5,293 nt of DNA from an uncultured Oscillospiraceae bacterium (GCA_900552265.1 URZE01000015.1:1-5293), one strand, 5' to 3'; positions 1-5,000 are shown, numbered from the stretch's first letter. Translations and numbers: made by a program. The notes: generated by a model from the letters alone, not told the origin.

Positions 1-39
1 GAAGAACGTATTGCATAAAACAATACATTCTTTGAAAAA

Positions 40-157
40 GGATAACCAGAAGAAAATCAAGTCCCTATTGGTTATTCAGAGTGGTGCGGATAACCAATAG
101 GGACTTGAAAAAACTCAGTAATAATGAGGCTTCAGGCCAACTACAATGCTTACAAAA
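40..157. promoter_or_regulatory. Cluster of GGATAAC motifs, possible operators
   Basis: GGATAAC occurs on the + strand at 40-46 and 88-94 and on the - strand at 151-157. A one-mismatch - strand version (GAATAAC) lies at 71-77. Two of these fall in the arms of the 57-108 inverted repeat. Repeated half-sites ahead of a phage early operon are what repressor/Cro-type operators look like, but no repressor gene is visible and a 7-mer in AT-rich DNA can recur by chance. Confidence 0.2.
57..108. repeat. Perfect 19-bp inverted repeat (hairpin) with 14-nt loop
   Basis: The arm TCAAGTCCCTATTGGTTAT at 57-75 is exactly complementary to 90-108, with 14 nt between them. A transcript from either strand could fold into a long stable hairpin. 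Read on the - strand the hairpin is followed by a T-rich run (TTTTCTTC, complement of 49-56), so it could be an intrinsic terminator for leftward transcription. On the + strand it is followed by A residues, which does not fit a terminator. Alternatives are a large palindromic operator or a remnant of a small mobile element. The repeat is seen directly; its function is not established. Confidence 0.85.
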
Positions 158-175
158 AGAGTTATCCGACAAATT

Positions 176-204
176 TTTACAATCCTTAACAAATAGTATA
201 TCAC
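176..204 (+). promoter_or_regulatory. Weak sigma70-like promoter candidate for the early genes
   Basis: TTTACA at 176-181 and TATCAC at 199-204 are separated by 17 nt, about 80-100 nt before the first small + strand gene. The -35-like box is close to consensus and the -10-like box is poor. The region is AT-rich, so such matches are expected by chance. It is offered only as the best candidate I see upstream of 283. Confidence 0.2.
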
Positions 205-282
205 AAAAATAAGAAAAATCAAAATAAAATCGTCTCGAAAAAATCAGGGCAATTTTTTTATTTCGGAAAGGAGCAATAAATA

Positions 283-420
283 ATGCAAATATTCTTATTA
301 TCAATAATTTTTATTCTAATTTGCGTTTTAGTATATCAGTAGCGAGAAATAAGAGATTTAGAAAGAAAGACTTTAGACGCTTTTAGAATTGTATGCGAAA
401 AAATAAAACCCAAAAAATAA
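283..420 (+). pseudogene. Tiny membrane-anchored phage protein interrupted by in-frame TAG
   Basis: A strong ribosome binding site (GGAAAGGAG, 265-273) lies 9 nt before the ATG at 283. The frame encodes MQIFLLSIIFILICVLVYQ, almost entirely a hydrophobic membrane segment, then a TAG at 340-342. The same frame continues for 25 codons to a TAA at 418-420 with a charged, helix-forming tail (REIRDLERKTLDAF...). The next gene has the same design of N-terminal membrane segment plus charged helical tail of similar length. That suggests the intact product was about 45 aa and that the TAG is a nonsense mutation. Alternatively the 19-residue peptide is the true product, or the TAG is read through. Function unknown. 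Confidence 0.5.
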
Positions 421-444
421 ATCAAACAAGAAAGGAAAATAAAA

Positions 445-597
445 ATGGAATTAGTATTGCTAACAGTTAGTTTATGTTTTATGGTTTGGGGAATTTACAA
501 TTATTCGGAAGTTCAAAAGGTTGAATTTAAATCAGAAAAAATCTTTTTGGAAATAGCATGTGAACTTGAAATTTTAAAAAAGAAATACGGAGTGTAA
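445..597 (+). CDS. Small membrane-anchored protein of unknown function (50 aa)
   Basis: The ATG at 445 follows AAAGGA (431-436) at 8 nt, and the frame runs to TAA at 595-597. Residues 1-20 (MELVLLTVSLCFMVWGIYNY) form one hydrophobic segment, most simply a single membrane span. Residues 21-50 are charged and probably helical, ending LKKKYGV. It sits 24 nt after the preceding small gene and 7 nt before the next one, so it is probably cotranscribed in the early + strand operon. I do not recognise a family. Small membrane-anchored proteins with short helical tails are common among phage early accessory genes, but no function can be assigned. Confidence 0.6.
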   Translation: MELVLLTVSLCFMVWGIYNYSEVQKVEFKSEKIFLEIACELEILKKKYGV

Positions 598-604
598 AAA
601 AATA

Positions 605-835
605 ATGGAACTATTAGATGACGGAGCATATCTTGAGTCACCCGACAATGAAGTAAAAATCGCTTTACAATACTATTTTTGCGACACAAATATTTATGAG
701 GGCGATGACTATTATATTTTGAACGGCTTTGATTGTTGCGAAGAACGCTTAGATGTATATTTTAAATTCACGGCAGAACTTCCCGACTATGAAGCAGAAA
801 TAGCAAATTTAAAATATCATGATTTAAAAAATTAA
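605..835 (+). CDS. Small acidic phage protein of unknown function (76 aa)
   Basis: The ATG at 605 is preceded by CGGAGTG (588-594), which overlaps the end of the previous gene. The stop TAA (833-835) overlaps the ribosome binding site of the next gene (AAAGGAG, 834-840), which is typical of tightly packed phage operons. The product is strongly acidic, rich in Asp and Glu (for example MELLDDGAYLE and CCEERLDVYFKF), with many aromatic residues and several Cys but no CxxC pair. There is no signal peptide or membrane segment. I do not recognise the family. Its position directly before a Sak3-like annealing gene places it in the early replication/recombination module. That is context only. Confidence 0.7.
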   Translation: MELLDDGAYLESPDNEVKIALQYYFCDTNIYEGDDYYILNGFDCCEERLDVYFKFTAELPDYEAEIANLKYHDLKN

Positions 836-850
836 AGGAGAAAAATTATT

Positions 851-1114
851 ATGTACGAAAATAAATCAATATTTGAAACATTGTTTGAAATTAATGTAAA
901 TGACCATATCGAAAAGAAAAAAGATTTAACCTATCTTTCGTGGCCCTACGCTTGGGCAAAGATAAAAAAGAAATATCCGAATGCAACCCTCGCTTTTTTA
1001 CTGAATTCTGTTATTAAACATCTCTTGATTTTCTCTTTGCGGGTCTTAAAAATGGCTTCGGCGGCTGCCCTGATTTACCATACTCGATTATATTTGCAAG
1101 CATGGCATTTGTAG
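851..1114 (+). pseudogene. Truncated Sak3/DUF1071-type single-strand annealing protein
   Basis: A strong AAAGGAG (834-840) lies 10 nt before the ATG. The first 46 residues match my memory of the N-terminus of DUF1071/Sak3-like phage recombinases, with the signature (F)ETLFEINVNDHIEKKKDLTY followed by LSWPYAWAKIKKKYPNAT. These proteins anneal single-stranded DNA during phage recombination and replication. Homology ends abruptly after Thr46 (codon 986-988). The family normally runs well past 150 aa and continues with a Tyr/Phe-rich strand, but here the frame continues as LAFLLNSVIK... to a TAG at 1112-1114. From about 1014 on, the DNA is simply the antisense of the gp10-like gene, so residues 47-87 are not a real domain. 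The gene is therefore a 5' fragment joined to foreign sequence. The family call rests on motif memory; no search was run. Confidence 0.7.
986..996. other. Breakpoint joining early (+) and late (-) modules
   Basis: From the left, Sak3-like homology ends at Thr46 (codon 986-988). From the right, the gp10-like gene, allowing one frameshift, can be followed to a Lys codon at 994-996 (...TEFSKK). At most about five bases lie between the two. No terminator-like hairpin separates the two convergent transcription units. This is best read as a rearrangement junction or a chimeric join rather than a natural gene border. Confidence 0.6.
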
Positions 1115-1397
1115 CTTTGCTGTCATGAGGCTCAGAAAATCCGACTTTGACATTGTAATTATTATTTTTGTCCAGTTTGGCAGACGAGAGGCCAAGTGAA
1201 GATAAGAGTTTCCCTTTACTTCTTGATTTATATTTTGTGTCTTTTTCTATAACTGCACTTAAATTTGACCTAACTTCGGAAAGCACAACTTTTCCTCCTG
1301 CCTCAAGTGTATCAGATATTATCTCATCAGTCTTGTTTCCGAGCTTTGACAGTTTTAAAATAAACTCCTCGGGCATTTTTATTGTAGTTTTTGCCAC
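1014..1397 (-). CDS. HK97 gp10-like head-tail joining/neck protein
   Basis: The product resembles the HK97-gp10 family of phage neck proteins, which act at the head-tail joint during assembly. Features seen in the 127-aa product are MAKTTIKMPEEF, the predicted helix with LSKLGNKTDEI, then LEAGGKVVL (about 31-39), a Tyr/Lys/Ser loop (TKYKSRSKGKL), and the family-typical C-terminal ANIIEYGKSGQPPKPFLRPA (101-120). The start is a GTG (1395-1397) preceded by GGAGGGTG (1405-1412) at a good distance; an ATG two bases further upstream is in another frame. The expected C-terminal helix is missing because the frame stops right after KRKSRDV. One base over, the DNA reads CLITEFSKK (1020-994), which looks like that helix, so a one-base frameshift near 1020-1030 is likely. 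The gene ends at the breakpoint. Confidence 0.85.
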   Translation of the reverse strand: MAKTTIKMPEEFILKLSKLGNKTDEIISDTLEAGGKVVLSEVRSNLSAVIEKDTKYKSRSKGKLLSSLGLSSAKLDKNNNYNVKVGFSEPHDSKATNAMLANIIEYGKSGQPPKPFLRPAKRKSRDV

Positions 1398-1495
1398 ATC
1401 AAATCACCCTCCATCTATCACATTGTCAAATGACAAATAATTAGATTTCCCTTTTTCTCAAAAGGTGACAGTTTTTCAGAGACCACATGTTTCGC
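1398..1495. other. 98-nt spacer in the head operon
   Basis: Phage head operons are usually tightly packed, so a 98-nt gap is wide. It contains the ribosome binding site of the gp10-like gene (1405-1412) and a short perfect palindrome, TTGTCA-AA-TGACAA (1423-1436). A - strand ATG inside it opens only about 17 codons (MWSLKNCHLLRKREI) without a convincing ribosome binding site. I see no gene or terminator. Confidence 0.45.
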
Positions 1496-1831
1496 TTACG
1501 CTCCACTAGCCTTTACCTCTTTTGCATAGACTTCCACATACATATTTTTGCATTTTACATTTTCTACAGAAGTAACGCTGTATCTTCCCGATGAACATAC
1601 AATTACCATCTTTGTTGTAATTTCAAGATCAGGAATTTTCCGAAACTTAAAAAGTACGGTGGCATCAGAAAATGATGCCATATTCGCCCACCTTGTACTT
1701 CCATGTCTTTCTTCTTTGTATGCTCTCATGCTTGCCAAAATCTCATCATGATTAACCGAAAAGCCCTCTGAATCTGTACTTTTTGTCGGTAAGATTATAT
1801 CTATAAATTCTTTCATTTTTCCAAAACCCAA
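1496..1831 (-). CDS. Phage head closure / head-tail adaptor protein
   Basis: The 111-aa product resembles the small head closure/adaptor proteins found between the gp6-like connector and the gp10-like gene in HK97-type clostridial prophages; they plug the connector and dock the tail. Family-typical elements are GFGKMKEFIDII at the N-terminus, RAYKEERHGSTRWANM (36-51), the strand TVLFKFRKIPDL, and the C-terminal SGRYSVTSVENVKCKNMYVE. I chose a TTG start at 1829-1831 because GGAGGG (1838-1843) lies 6 nt upstream and it gives the family-like (M)GFGKM N-terminus. A longer frame back to 1927 would only translate the ATTGTAC repeats. ATG 1814-1816 is a weaker alternative start. The gene ends in TAA at 1496-1498. 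Confidence 0.8.
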   Translation of the reverse strand: MGFGKMKEFIDIILPTKSTDSEGFSVNHDEILASMRAYKEERHGSTRWANMASFSDATVLFKFRKIPDLEITTKMVIVCSSGRYSVTSVENVKCKNMYVEVYAKEVKASGA

Positions 1832-1837
1832 AACGCT

Positions 1838-1843
1838 CCCTCC
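1838..1843 (-). promoter_or_regulatory. Ribosome binding site deciding a TTG start (head closure gene)
   Basis: GGAGGG on the - strand lies 6 nt before the TTG at 1829-1831 and about 21 nt before the first downstream ATG (1814-1816). The spacing favours the TTG. It also separates the coding sequence from the heptamer repeats upstream. Confidence 0.6.
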
Positions 1844-1850
1844 AGTCGCT

Positions 1851-1883
1851 TCAATGTACAGTTTACAATTTACAGTGTACAAT
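1851..1883 (-). repeat. 33-bp heptamer repeat, copy 1 (inverted relative to copies 2 and 3)
   Basis: Read on the - strand this is ATTGTAC, ACTGTAA, ATTGTAA, ACTGTAC, ATTGA: 4.7 units of a 7-bp repeat. It differs from copy 3 at 4 of 33 positions. It faces copy 2 across 42 nt, so 1851-1958 forms an inverted pair. It lies in the gap between the connector and head closure genes. Confidence 0.85.
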
Positions 1884-1925
1884 TGAGGTTTGCACTTCGT
1901 GCTTTTTAAATAACCACCAAAAATC

Positions 1926-1958
1926 ATTGTAAATTGTACATTTTACATTGTACATTGA
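1926..1958 (+). repeat. 33-bp heptamer repeat, copy 2
   Basis: The units are ATTGTAA, ATTGTAC, ATTTTAC, ATTGTAC, ATTGA, with 2 mismatches to copy 3 over 33 positions. It abuts the stop codon (1959-1961) of the gp6-like connector gene exactly. Copies 1 and 2 enclose a 42-nt core with a small GCAC-TTC-GTGC hairpin (1892-1902), giving the look of a miniature inverted-repeat element. No target duplication is evident. Confidence 0.85.
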
Positions 1959-2288
1959 TCAAATGCTCCAATTTTTATCAAATCTCAAAAGCACATTTAT
2001 AGTGGTCCATACTTGACTTGCCGCACTTACGTTGTCTGCAAAAAAGCCACCTGTAGATCCGTCGCGTGATTCATAAAAATGAGATGAAAGCATAACGATC
2101 GCTTGCTCTGTGGTTGGGAGAATCGGATTTTCATAGTAATATCCAATTCCCAGTTTTTGATAACTTTCCGCATAACAAATTGCAGCTTTTATATATTCTC
2201 TTATCAAATCATCATCTTCACTATGCGATATAATCAGATTTTTTTTAACTTTTTCAAGCAGATTTTCCACAGTATTATTCTGATTCAT
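1959..2288 (-). CDS. gp6-like head-tail connector protein
   Basis: The 109-aa product resembles the phage gp6-like connector family (DNA packaging/head-tail connector), which forms a ring below the portal. It is mostly helical. The N-terminal VENLLEKVKKNLIISHSEDDDLIREYIKAA-type region (split across about 7-36) is the family's opening helix pair. Family-typical features follow: the helix AICYAESYQKLG, a TTEQAIVMLSSHFYESRDGS segment (about 60-79), and a C-terminal VWTTINVLLRFDKNW. The start ATG (2286-2288) has GGAG 4 nt upstream (2293-2296) and overlaps the end of the fiber gene by 14 nt, implying translational coupling. It ends in TGA directly against a 33-bp repeat. The length is normal for the family. 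Confidence 0.8.
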   Translation of the reverse strand: MNQNNTVENLLEKVKKNLIISHSEDDDLIREYIKAAICYAESYQKLGIGYYYENPILPTTEQAIVMLSSHFYESRDGSTGGFFADNVSAASQVWTTINVLLRFDKNWSI

Positions 2289-2505
2289 CTTGCTCCATTA
2301 GTCCGGCAGCTTTTAACTTGGAAAGTAAAGCATTAAAATCCGACTTTAAATCAGCAATTGTAGTAGCTATGCTATCTGCTTGATTTTCAGCTTTCGGAAT
2401 ACCGGCCAACCCCGTAACTGTAGCACCTTCTGCAATTTCAAGTATGCCGCCTATAACTGTTTTTTCTCCACCTTGCTCAGTATAATTCTTCACGTTATAA
2501 CTCAT
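2275..2505 (-). CDS. Phage head fiber protein (capsid decoration)
   Basis: The 76-aa product matches my memory of small proteins annotated as phage head fiber proteins in clostridial prophages, encoded just after the major capsid gene and thought to decorate the shell. Elements seen are MSYNVKNYTEQGGEKTVIGG at the N-terminus, then ILEIAEGATVTGL, and a C-terminal helix ATTIADLKSDFNALLSKLKA followed by AGLMEQDESE. The ATG at 2503-2505 is chosen because AAAGGAG (2514-2520) lies 8 nt upstream. An in-frame ATG 39 nt further out (2542-2544) would start inside the heptamer repeat and has no ribosome binding site. The 3' end overlaps the connector gene by 14 nt. Confidence 0.75.
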   Translation of the reverse strand: MSYNVKNYTEQGGEKTVIGGILEIAEGATVTGLAGIPKAENQADSIATTIADLKSDFNALLSKLKAAGLMEQDESE

Positions 2506-2513
2506 TAAAAACT

Positions 2514-2520
2514 CTCCTTT
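2514..2520 (-). promoter_or_regulatory. Ribosome binding site deciding the head fiber start
   Basis: AAAGGAG on the - strand lies 8 nt before ATG 2503-2505. It lies downstream of the alternative ATG at 2542-2544, so the shorter 76-aa product is the real one. Confidence 0.75.
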
Positions 2521-2521
2521 A

Positions 2522-2554
2522 ATTGTAAATTGTACATTGTACACTGTACATTGA
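2522..2554 (+). repeat. 33-bp heptamer repeat, copy 3
   Basis: The units are ATTGTAA, ATTGTAC, ATTGTAC, ACTGTAC, ATTGA. It fills most of the 50-nt gap between the capsid gene (stop 2556-2558) and the head fiber gene and starts one base from the capsid stop codon. It has the same orientation as copy 2. TGTACA inside it is self-complementary, so it can form small hairpins. Confidence 0.85.
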
Positions 2555-2555
2555 T

Positions 2556-3734
2556 TTAGGATTTTTGTTGCAGATACTTGACTGCTTCGGGAAGTATCAG
2601 TTTTCCGTCTACTCTTTGCGAAGCGACAAATCCGACTTGGCCCGTTACTGCATAGAGCTCGTTTAATCTTTTAAAGCTTCTGCTTTGTCTGTCAGCAATC
2701 CAGTAATAACTATAGTCACCGAATACTACTGTTTTATTTCCCGCAGCGATAGCCGGAACATATGTCGAAGTATAAACAGGACAATTTAAAATTGTATCGG
2801 GAACACCCGCTGTCATTGAAGGTTGCCAGATATAATTACCCGATCCGTCCTTTAATTTCCTAATTGCTTTAACTGTTGAATCATTCATGATAAATGAGGC
2901 ATTTTTGCGGTATGGAGAACTAAGTGAATAATATAAATCTATAATATCATCAAACGTAATCGAGGTGGTACTTGAGGTGGTTTTTCCAAGTTGAGCGCCA
3001 CCCGATGATGCCAAAATTCCCGTAGGTTTACCAGTTCCGTCACCAACAATAAATGCTTCCTCTTCTTTATTTCCGATACGCCTTCCGAATTCCGTAGCGA
3101 TATAGCTTTCAAGATTAAATACGCTATCATTTAAAAGTTCCTCGGATACTTTGATTAAAGTTGCAAGTTTATACGCTCCGATTGAAACTTGGCTGAAACT
3201 GTCATCGCTTTCAGGTATTGTTCCTTCTTCGTCTACCCATGAAGCCGTACCTTTTGTTGCAACTACCGGAATTTTCCTGTCTCCGCTTGATGTTTGAATT
3301 ACATTTGCAAGACTTCTGAATATGTTTTCTTCTTCGAGTGATTCTACCAATTTTTGTTCGTACTCATCAGGAACTAAATAGCCGCCTTCTGAATCTGTGC
3401 CTTCTTCAAGAGCGTTTTTTATTTCAAAACTGCTTTTACTTCTCATCGACTTCCAAAACGCATTTTTATATTCATCACTAGCTCTACCTGTTTTTTCTTT
3501 TTTCGTAAAAGGAGAGTCGGTTATTGGTCTATTAACCGCCTTTGAAAGTTCCAAATCAATAGCTTCTCGGCGTTCTAATATGTCTATTTTTTTGCCTAAG
3601 TTTACAACCTCTTGTTCCATTTTTTCGTAAGTTAGGTTATCTTCATCTGAGATGAATTTTCCCTCCTTACATTTGCTATCTAAAAAGTTTTTAGCTTCAT
3701 CCCATGCTTTCGCACGTTTTTCTCTAAGTTCCAA
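2556..3734 (-). CDS. HK97-family major capsid protein
   Basis: The 392-aa product is a typical HK97-fold major capsid protein. Residues 1 to about 108 form a charged coiled-coil delta/scaffold domain (ELREKRAKAWDEAKNFLDSK, then EKMEQEVVNLGKKIDILERR), normally removed by the prohead protease. The mature shell domain begins near ALEEGTDSEGGYLVPDEYE (108-126) and includes KIPVVATKGTASWVDEEGTI, the GDGTGKPTGIL turn, and a C-terminal FVASQRVDGKLILPEAV. The only in-frame start before an upstream stop is a TTG (3732-3734) with no ribosome binding site at proper distance. The strong AAAGGAG (3761-3767) instead points to ATG 3749-3751, which is out of frame by one base. With one extra A the frame would read MNKKKILELREKRAK, the usual opening. 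No protease gene precedes it. Confidence 0.93.
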   Translation of the reverse strand: MELREKRAKAWDEAKNFLDSKCKEGKFISDEDNLTYEKMEQEVVNLGKKIDILERREAIDLELSKAVNRPITDSPFTKKEKTGRASDEYKNAFWKSMRSKSSFEIKNALEEGTDSEGGYLVPDEYEQKLVESLEEENIFRSLANVIQTSSGDRKIPVVATKGTASWVDEEGTIPESDDSFSQVSIGAYKLATLIKVSEELLNDSVFNLESYIATEFGRRIGNKEEEAFIVGDGTGKPTGILASSGGAQLGKTTSSTTSITFDDIIDLYYSLSSPYRKNASFIMNDSTVKAIRKLKDGSGNYIWQPSMTAGVPDTILNCPVYTSTYVPAIAAGNKTVVFGDYSYYWIADRQSRSFKRLNELYAVTGQVGFVASQRVDGKLILPEAVKYLQQKS

Positions 3735-3743
3735 AATTTTCTT

Positions 3744-5000
3744 TTATTCATTTTTATCAACTCCTTTCTGCTTGTAGGCAGCTCCCGCATCTGATAATTT
3801 TTGCATAGAACCATTAACAAGATATAGATTTCCGCCAAGTTCATCGGGAATTAAATCCATATTCTCTAAACTTCGTATATCGTTTGGAGATAAAAAACCA
3901 TTTTGAATTCCTACCGAGTATCCGTTCATACGGCTTTGATAGTCTCCTCGCAAAAGTCCGTCAACATTGAATTTAGCAAAATAATCCGTTTTTTCACTTT
4001 CAAGAAGCAGCGACCTATGAATCGCTTGTTCCCACCTTGTAACCCACGGGTCAAGGGTGTATTTCACAAACTCAAGCGACTGCTGTTCGATGTTGGAAAA
4101 CGAAGATTTATCAAGGTCTCCGACCATATGCGGAGGTACTCTGAATATCCTTGCGATTTCATCAATTTGGAATTTCCTTGTTTCCAAAAATTGTGCTTCA
4201 TTTGGGCTTATTCCTATGGGCTGATATTTTAATCCCTCCTCTAAAACTGCGATTTTATGCGAGTTCCCACTTCCTTGAAAGAGTGTATTCCAGCTTTCTC
4301 TTAGCTTATCGGGATCCTTTATATTTCCGGGATGTTCAAGTACTCCGCTGGGGCTTGCACCATTTGCGAAAAACTTAGCTCCGTATTCTTCACACGCCAT
4401 TGCCATTCCTATCGCATTTTTAGCCATCGCTATCGGTGAATACCCGACAAGTATATCAAAACCCAAAGCAGGAATATGAAAAATCTCATCTTTAGTCATG
4501 CGTATTTGACCCAGTTTCCTAAGTTTTGGGTTATCGCTTTCGTTTACGGAATATGTGTAATAGATTCTGCCGTTTGGGTCTCTGTCTACAGTCATCCGAT
4601 TTGGCATAAGAGGGTAGAGAGCGACCACTTGACCTTTTCCGTTCCTGATTATTTGTGCATAAGCATTTCCCCATAAAAGAAGATGACTCATAAGCGTTTC
4701 TCTAAACACAAATGATGTCATCTCAGGGTTTGGTTCATCATGCAAAAGTTTATACAGCGGATGCTCGATAGCTTTTTCTTTTCCACCTTTATCTATTTGT
4801 TTGTATAAATGTAGTGGAAGCCCTGCAATTGCTTCAGAAAGTATCCTCACGCAAGAATACACTGCCGTAACTCTCATCGCTGTTCTTTCGTTTACATTTT
4901 TACCGCTCGAAGTACCGCCAAACAGCACATTATATGCTCCACTTGAAAGATAATTCTTTGGTTTATCTCTTGAGTGGAAAAGTCTTTTAAAAATGTTCAT
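3744..5000 (-). CDS. HK97-family phage portal protein
   Basis: The 418-aa product is a full-length HK97-type portal, the dodecameric ring at the capsid vertex through which DNA is packaged and ejected. Landmarks are MNIFKRLF at the start, the SSGKNVNERTAMRVTAVYSC block and following VRILSEAIAGLPLHLYK (31-67), the helix around WGNAYAQIIRNGKG (110-123), and FFANGASPSGVLEHPG (210-225). The strongest signature is IFRVPPHMVGDLDKSSFSNI (285-304), followed by a region with EFVKYTLDPWVTRWEQAI (310-327). The ATG (4998-5000) has GAAAGGGG (5011-5018) 10 nt upstream, inside the end of the antirepressor gene. The gap to that gene is only 3 nt, so the two are translationally coupled. The stop TAA (3744-3746) is in the same frame as the capsid gene. 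No terminase lies directly upstream. Confidence 0.95.
   Translation of the reverse strand: MNIFKRLFHSRDKPKNYLSSGAYNVLFGGTSSGKNVNERTAMRVTAVYSCVRILSEAIAGLPLHLYKQIDKGGKEKAIEHPLYKLLHDEPNPEMTSFVFRETLMSHLLLWGNAYAQIIRNGKGQVVALYPLMPNRMTVDRDPNGRIYYTYSVNESDNPKLRKLGQIRMTKDEIFHIPALGFDILVGYSPIAMAKNAIGMAMACEEYGAKFFANGASPSGVLEHPGNIKDPDKLRESWNTLFQGSGNSHKIAVLEEGLKYQPIGISPNEAQFLETRKFQIDEIARIFRVPPHMVGDLDKSSFSNIEQQSLEFVKYTLDPWVTRWEQAIHRSLLLESEKTDYFAKFNVDGLLRGDYQSRMNGYSVGIQNGFLSPNDIRSLENMDLIPDELGGNLYLVNGSMQKLSDAGAAYKQKGVDKNE
3749..3767 (-). promoter_or_regulatory. Capsid ribosome binding site and out-of-frame ATG
   Basis: AAAGGAG (3761-3767) is 9 nt before ATG 3749-3751, an ideal arrangement that overlaps the portal stop (3744-3746). 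Translation from this ATG reads MNKRKFWNLEKNV and not the capsid. Adding one A to the run AATAAAAG restores MNKKKILELREK. The element is therefore either the authentic capsid start with a one-base loss (mutation or sequencing error), or a start that depends on slippage. Confidence 0.7.

Larger units (their letters stand above)
1..282. other. Left-hand region without a convincing gene
   Basis: No open frame here has both a plausible start with a ribosome binding site and a recognisable product. One + strand frame is open from the left edge to a TAG at 98-100 (about 32 codons, ending in LLVIQSGADNQ). It could be the tail of an upstream gene, but it runs through a perfect inverted repeat and is short enough to be chance. 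The region holds that inverted repeat, several GGATAAC motifs and a weak promoter-like sequence, all listed separately. Its position just before a run of small + strand early genes suggests the control region of an early operon. That is inference from layout only. Confidence 0.5.

Noticed and set aside
2..100. + strand frame open from the left edge to a TAG at 98-100, possibly the end of an upstream gene
   Set aside because: It has only about 32 codons, no recognised motif, and its last half is the inverted repeat. A chance open frame is plausible; the upstream sequence would decide.
65..304. - strand 79-codon frame across the left region
   Set aside because: It starts at a TTG without a clear ribosome binding site, runs through the perfect inverted repeat, has low-complexity hydrophobic/basic composition, and is antisense to the start of the small + strand gene.
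1168..1440. + strand 90-codon frame
   Set aside because: It is antisense to the gp10-like gene, has Ser/Pro-rich composition typical of a shadow frame, and no ribosome binding site.
1892..1907. GCAC-TTC-GTGC hairpin followed by TTTTT as a + strand terminator
   Set aside because: It has only a 4-bp stem and points against the direction of the surrounding genes; it may be part of the repeat unit.
1832..1927. 32-residue N-terminal extension of the head closure protein
   Set aside because: It would translate the heptamer repeats. A GGAGGG-linked TTG at 1829-1831 gives the family-like N-terminus.
2506..2544. 13-residue N-terminal extension of the head fiber protein
   Set aside because: It starts inside the repeat without a ribosome binding site, while AAAGGAG fits the downstream ATG at 2503-2505.
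3736..3751. Programmed -1 ribosomal frameshift for capsid expression
   Set aside because: No X-XXY-YYZ slippery heptamer fits the short overlap, and a one-base change in an A run explains it more simply.
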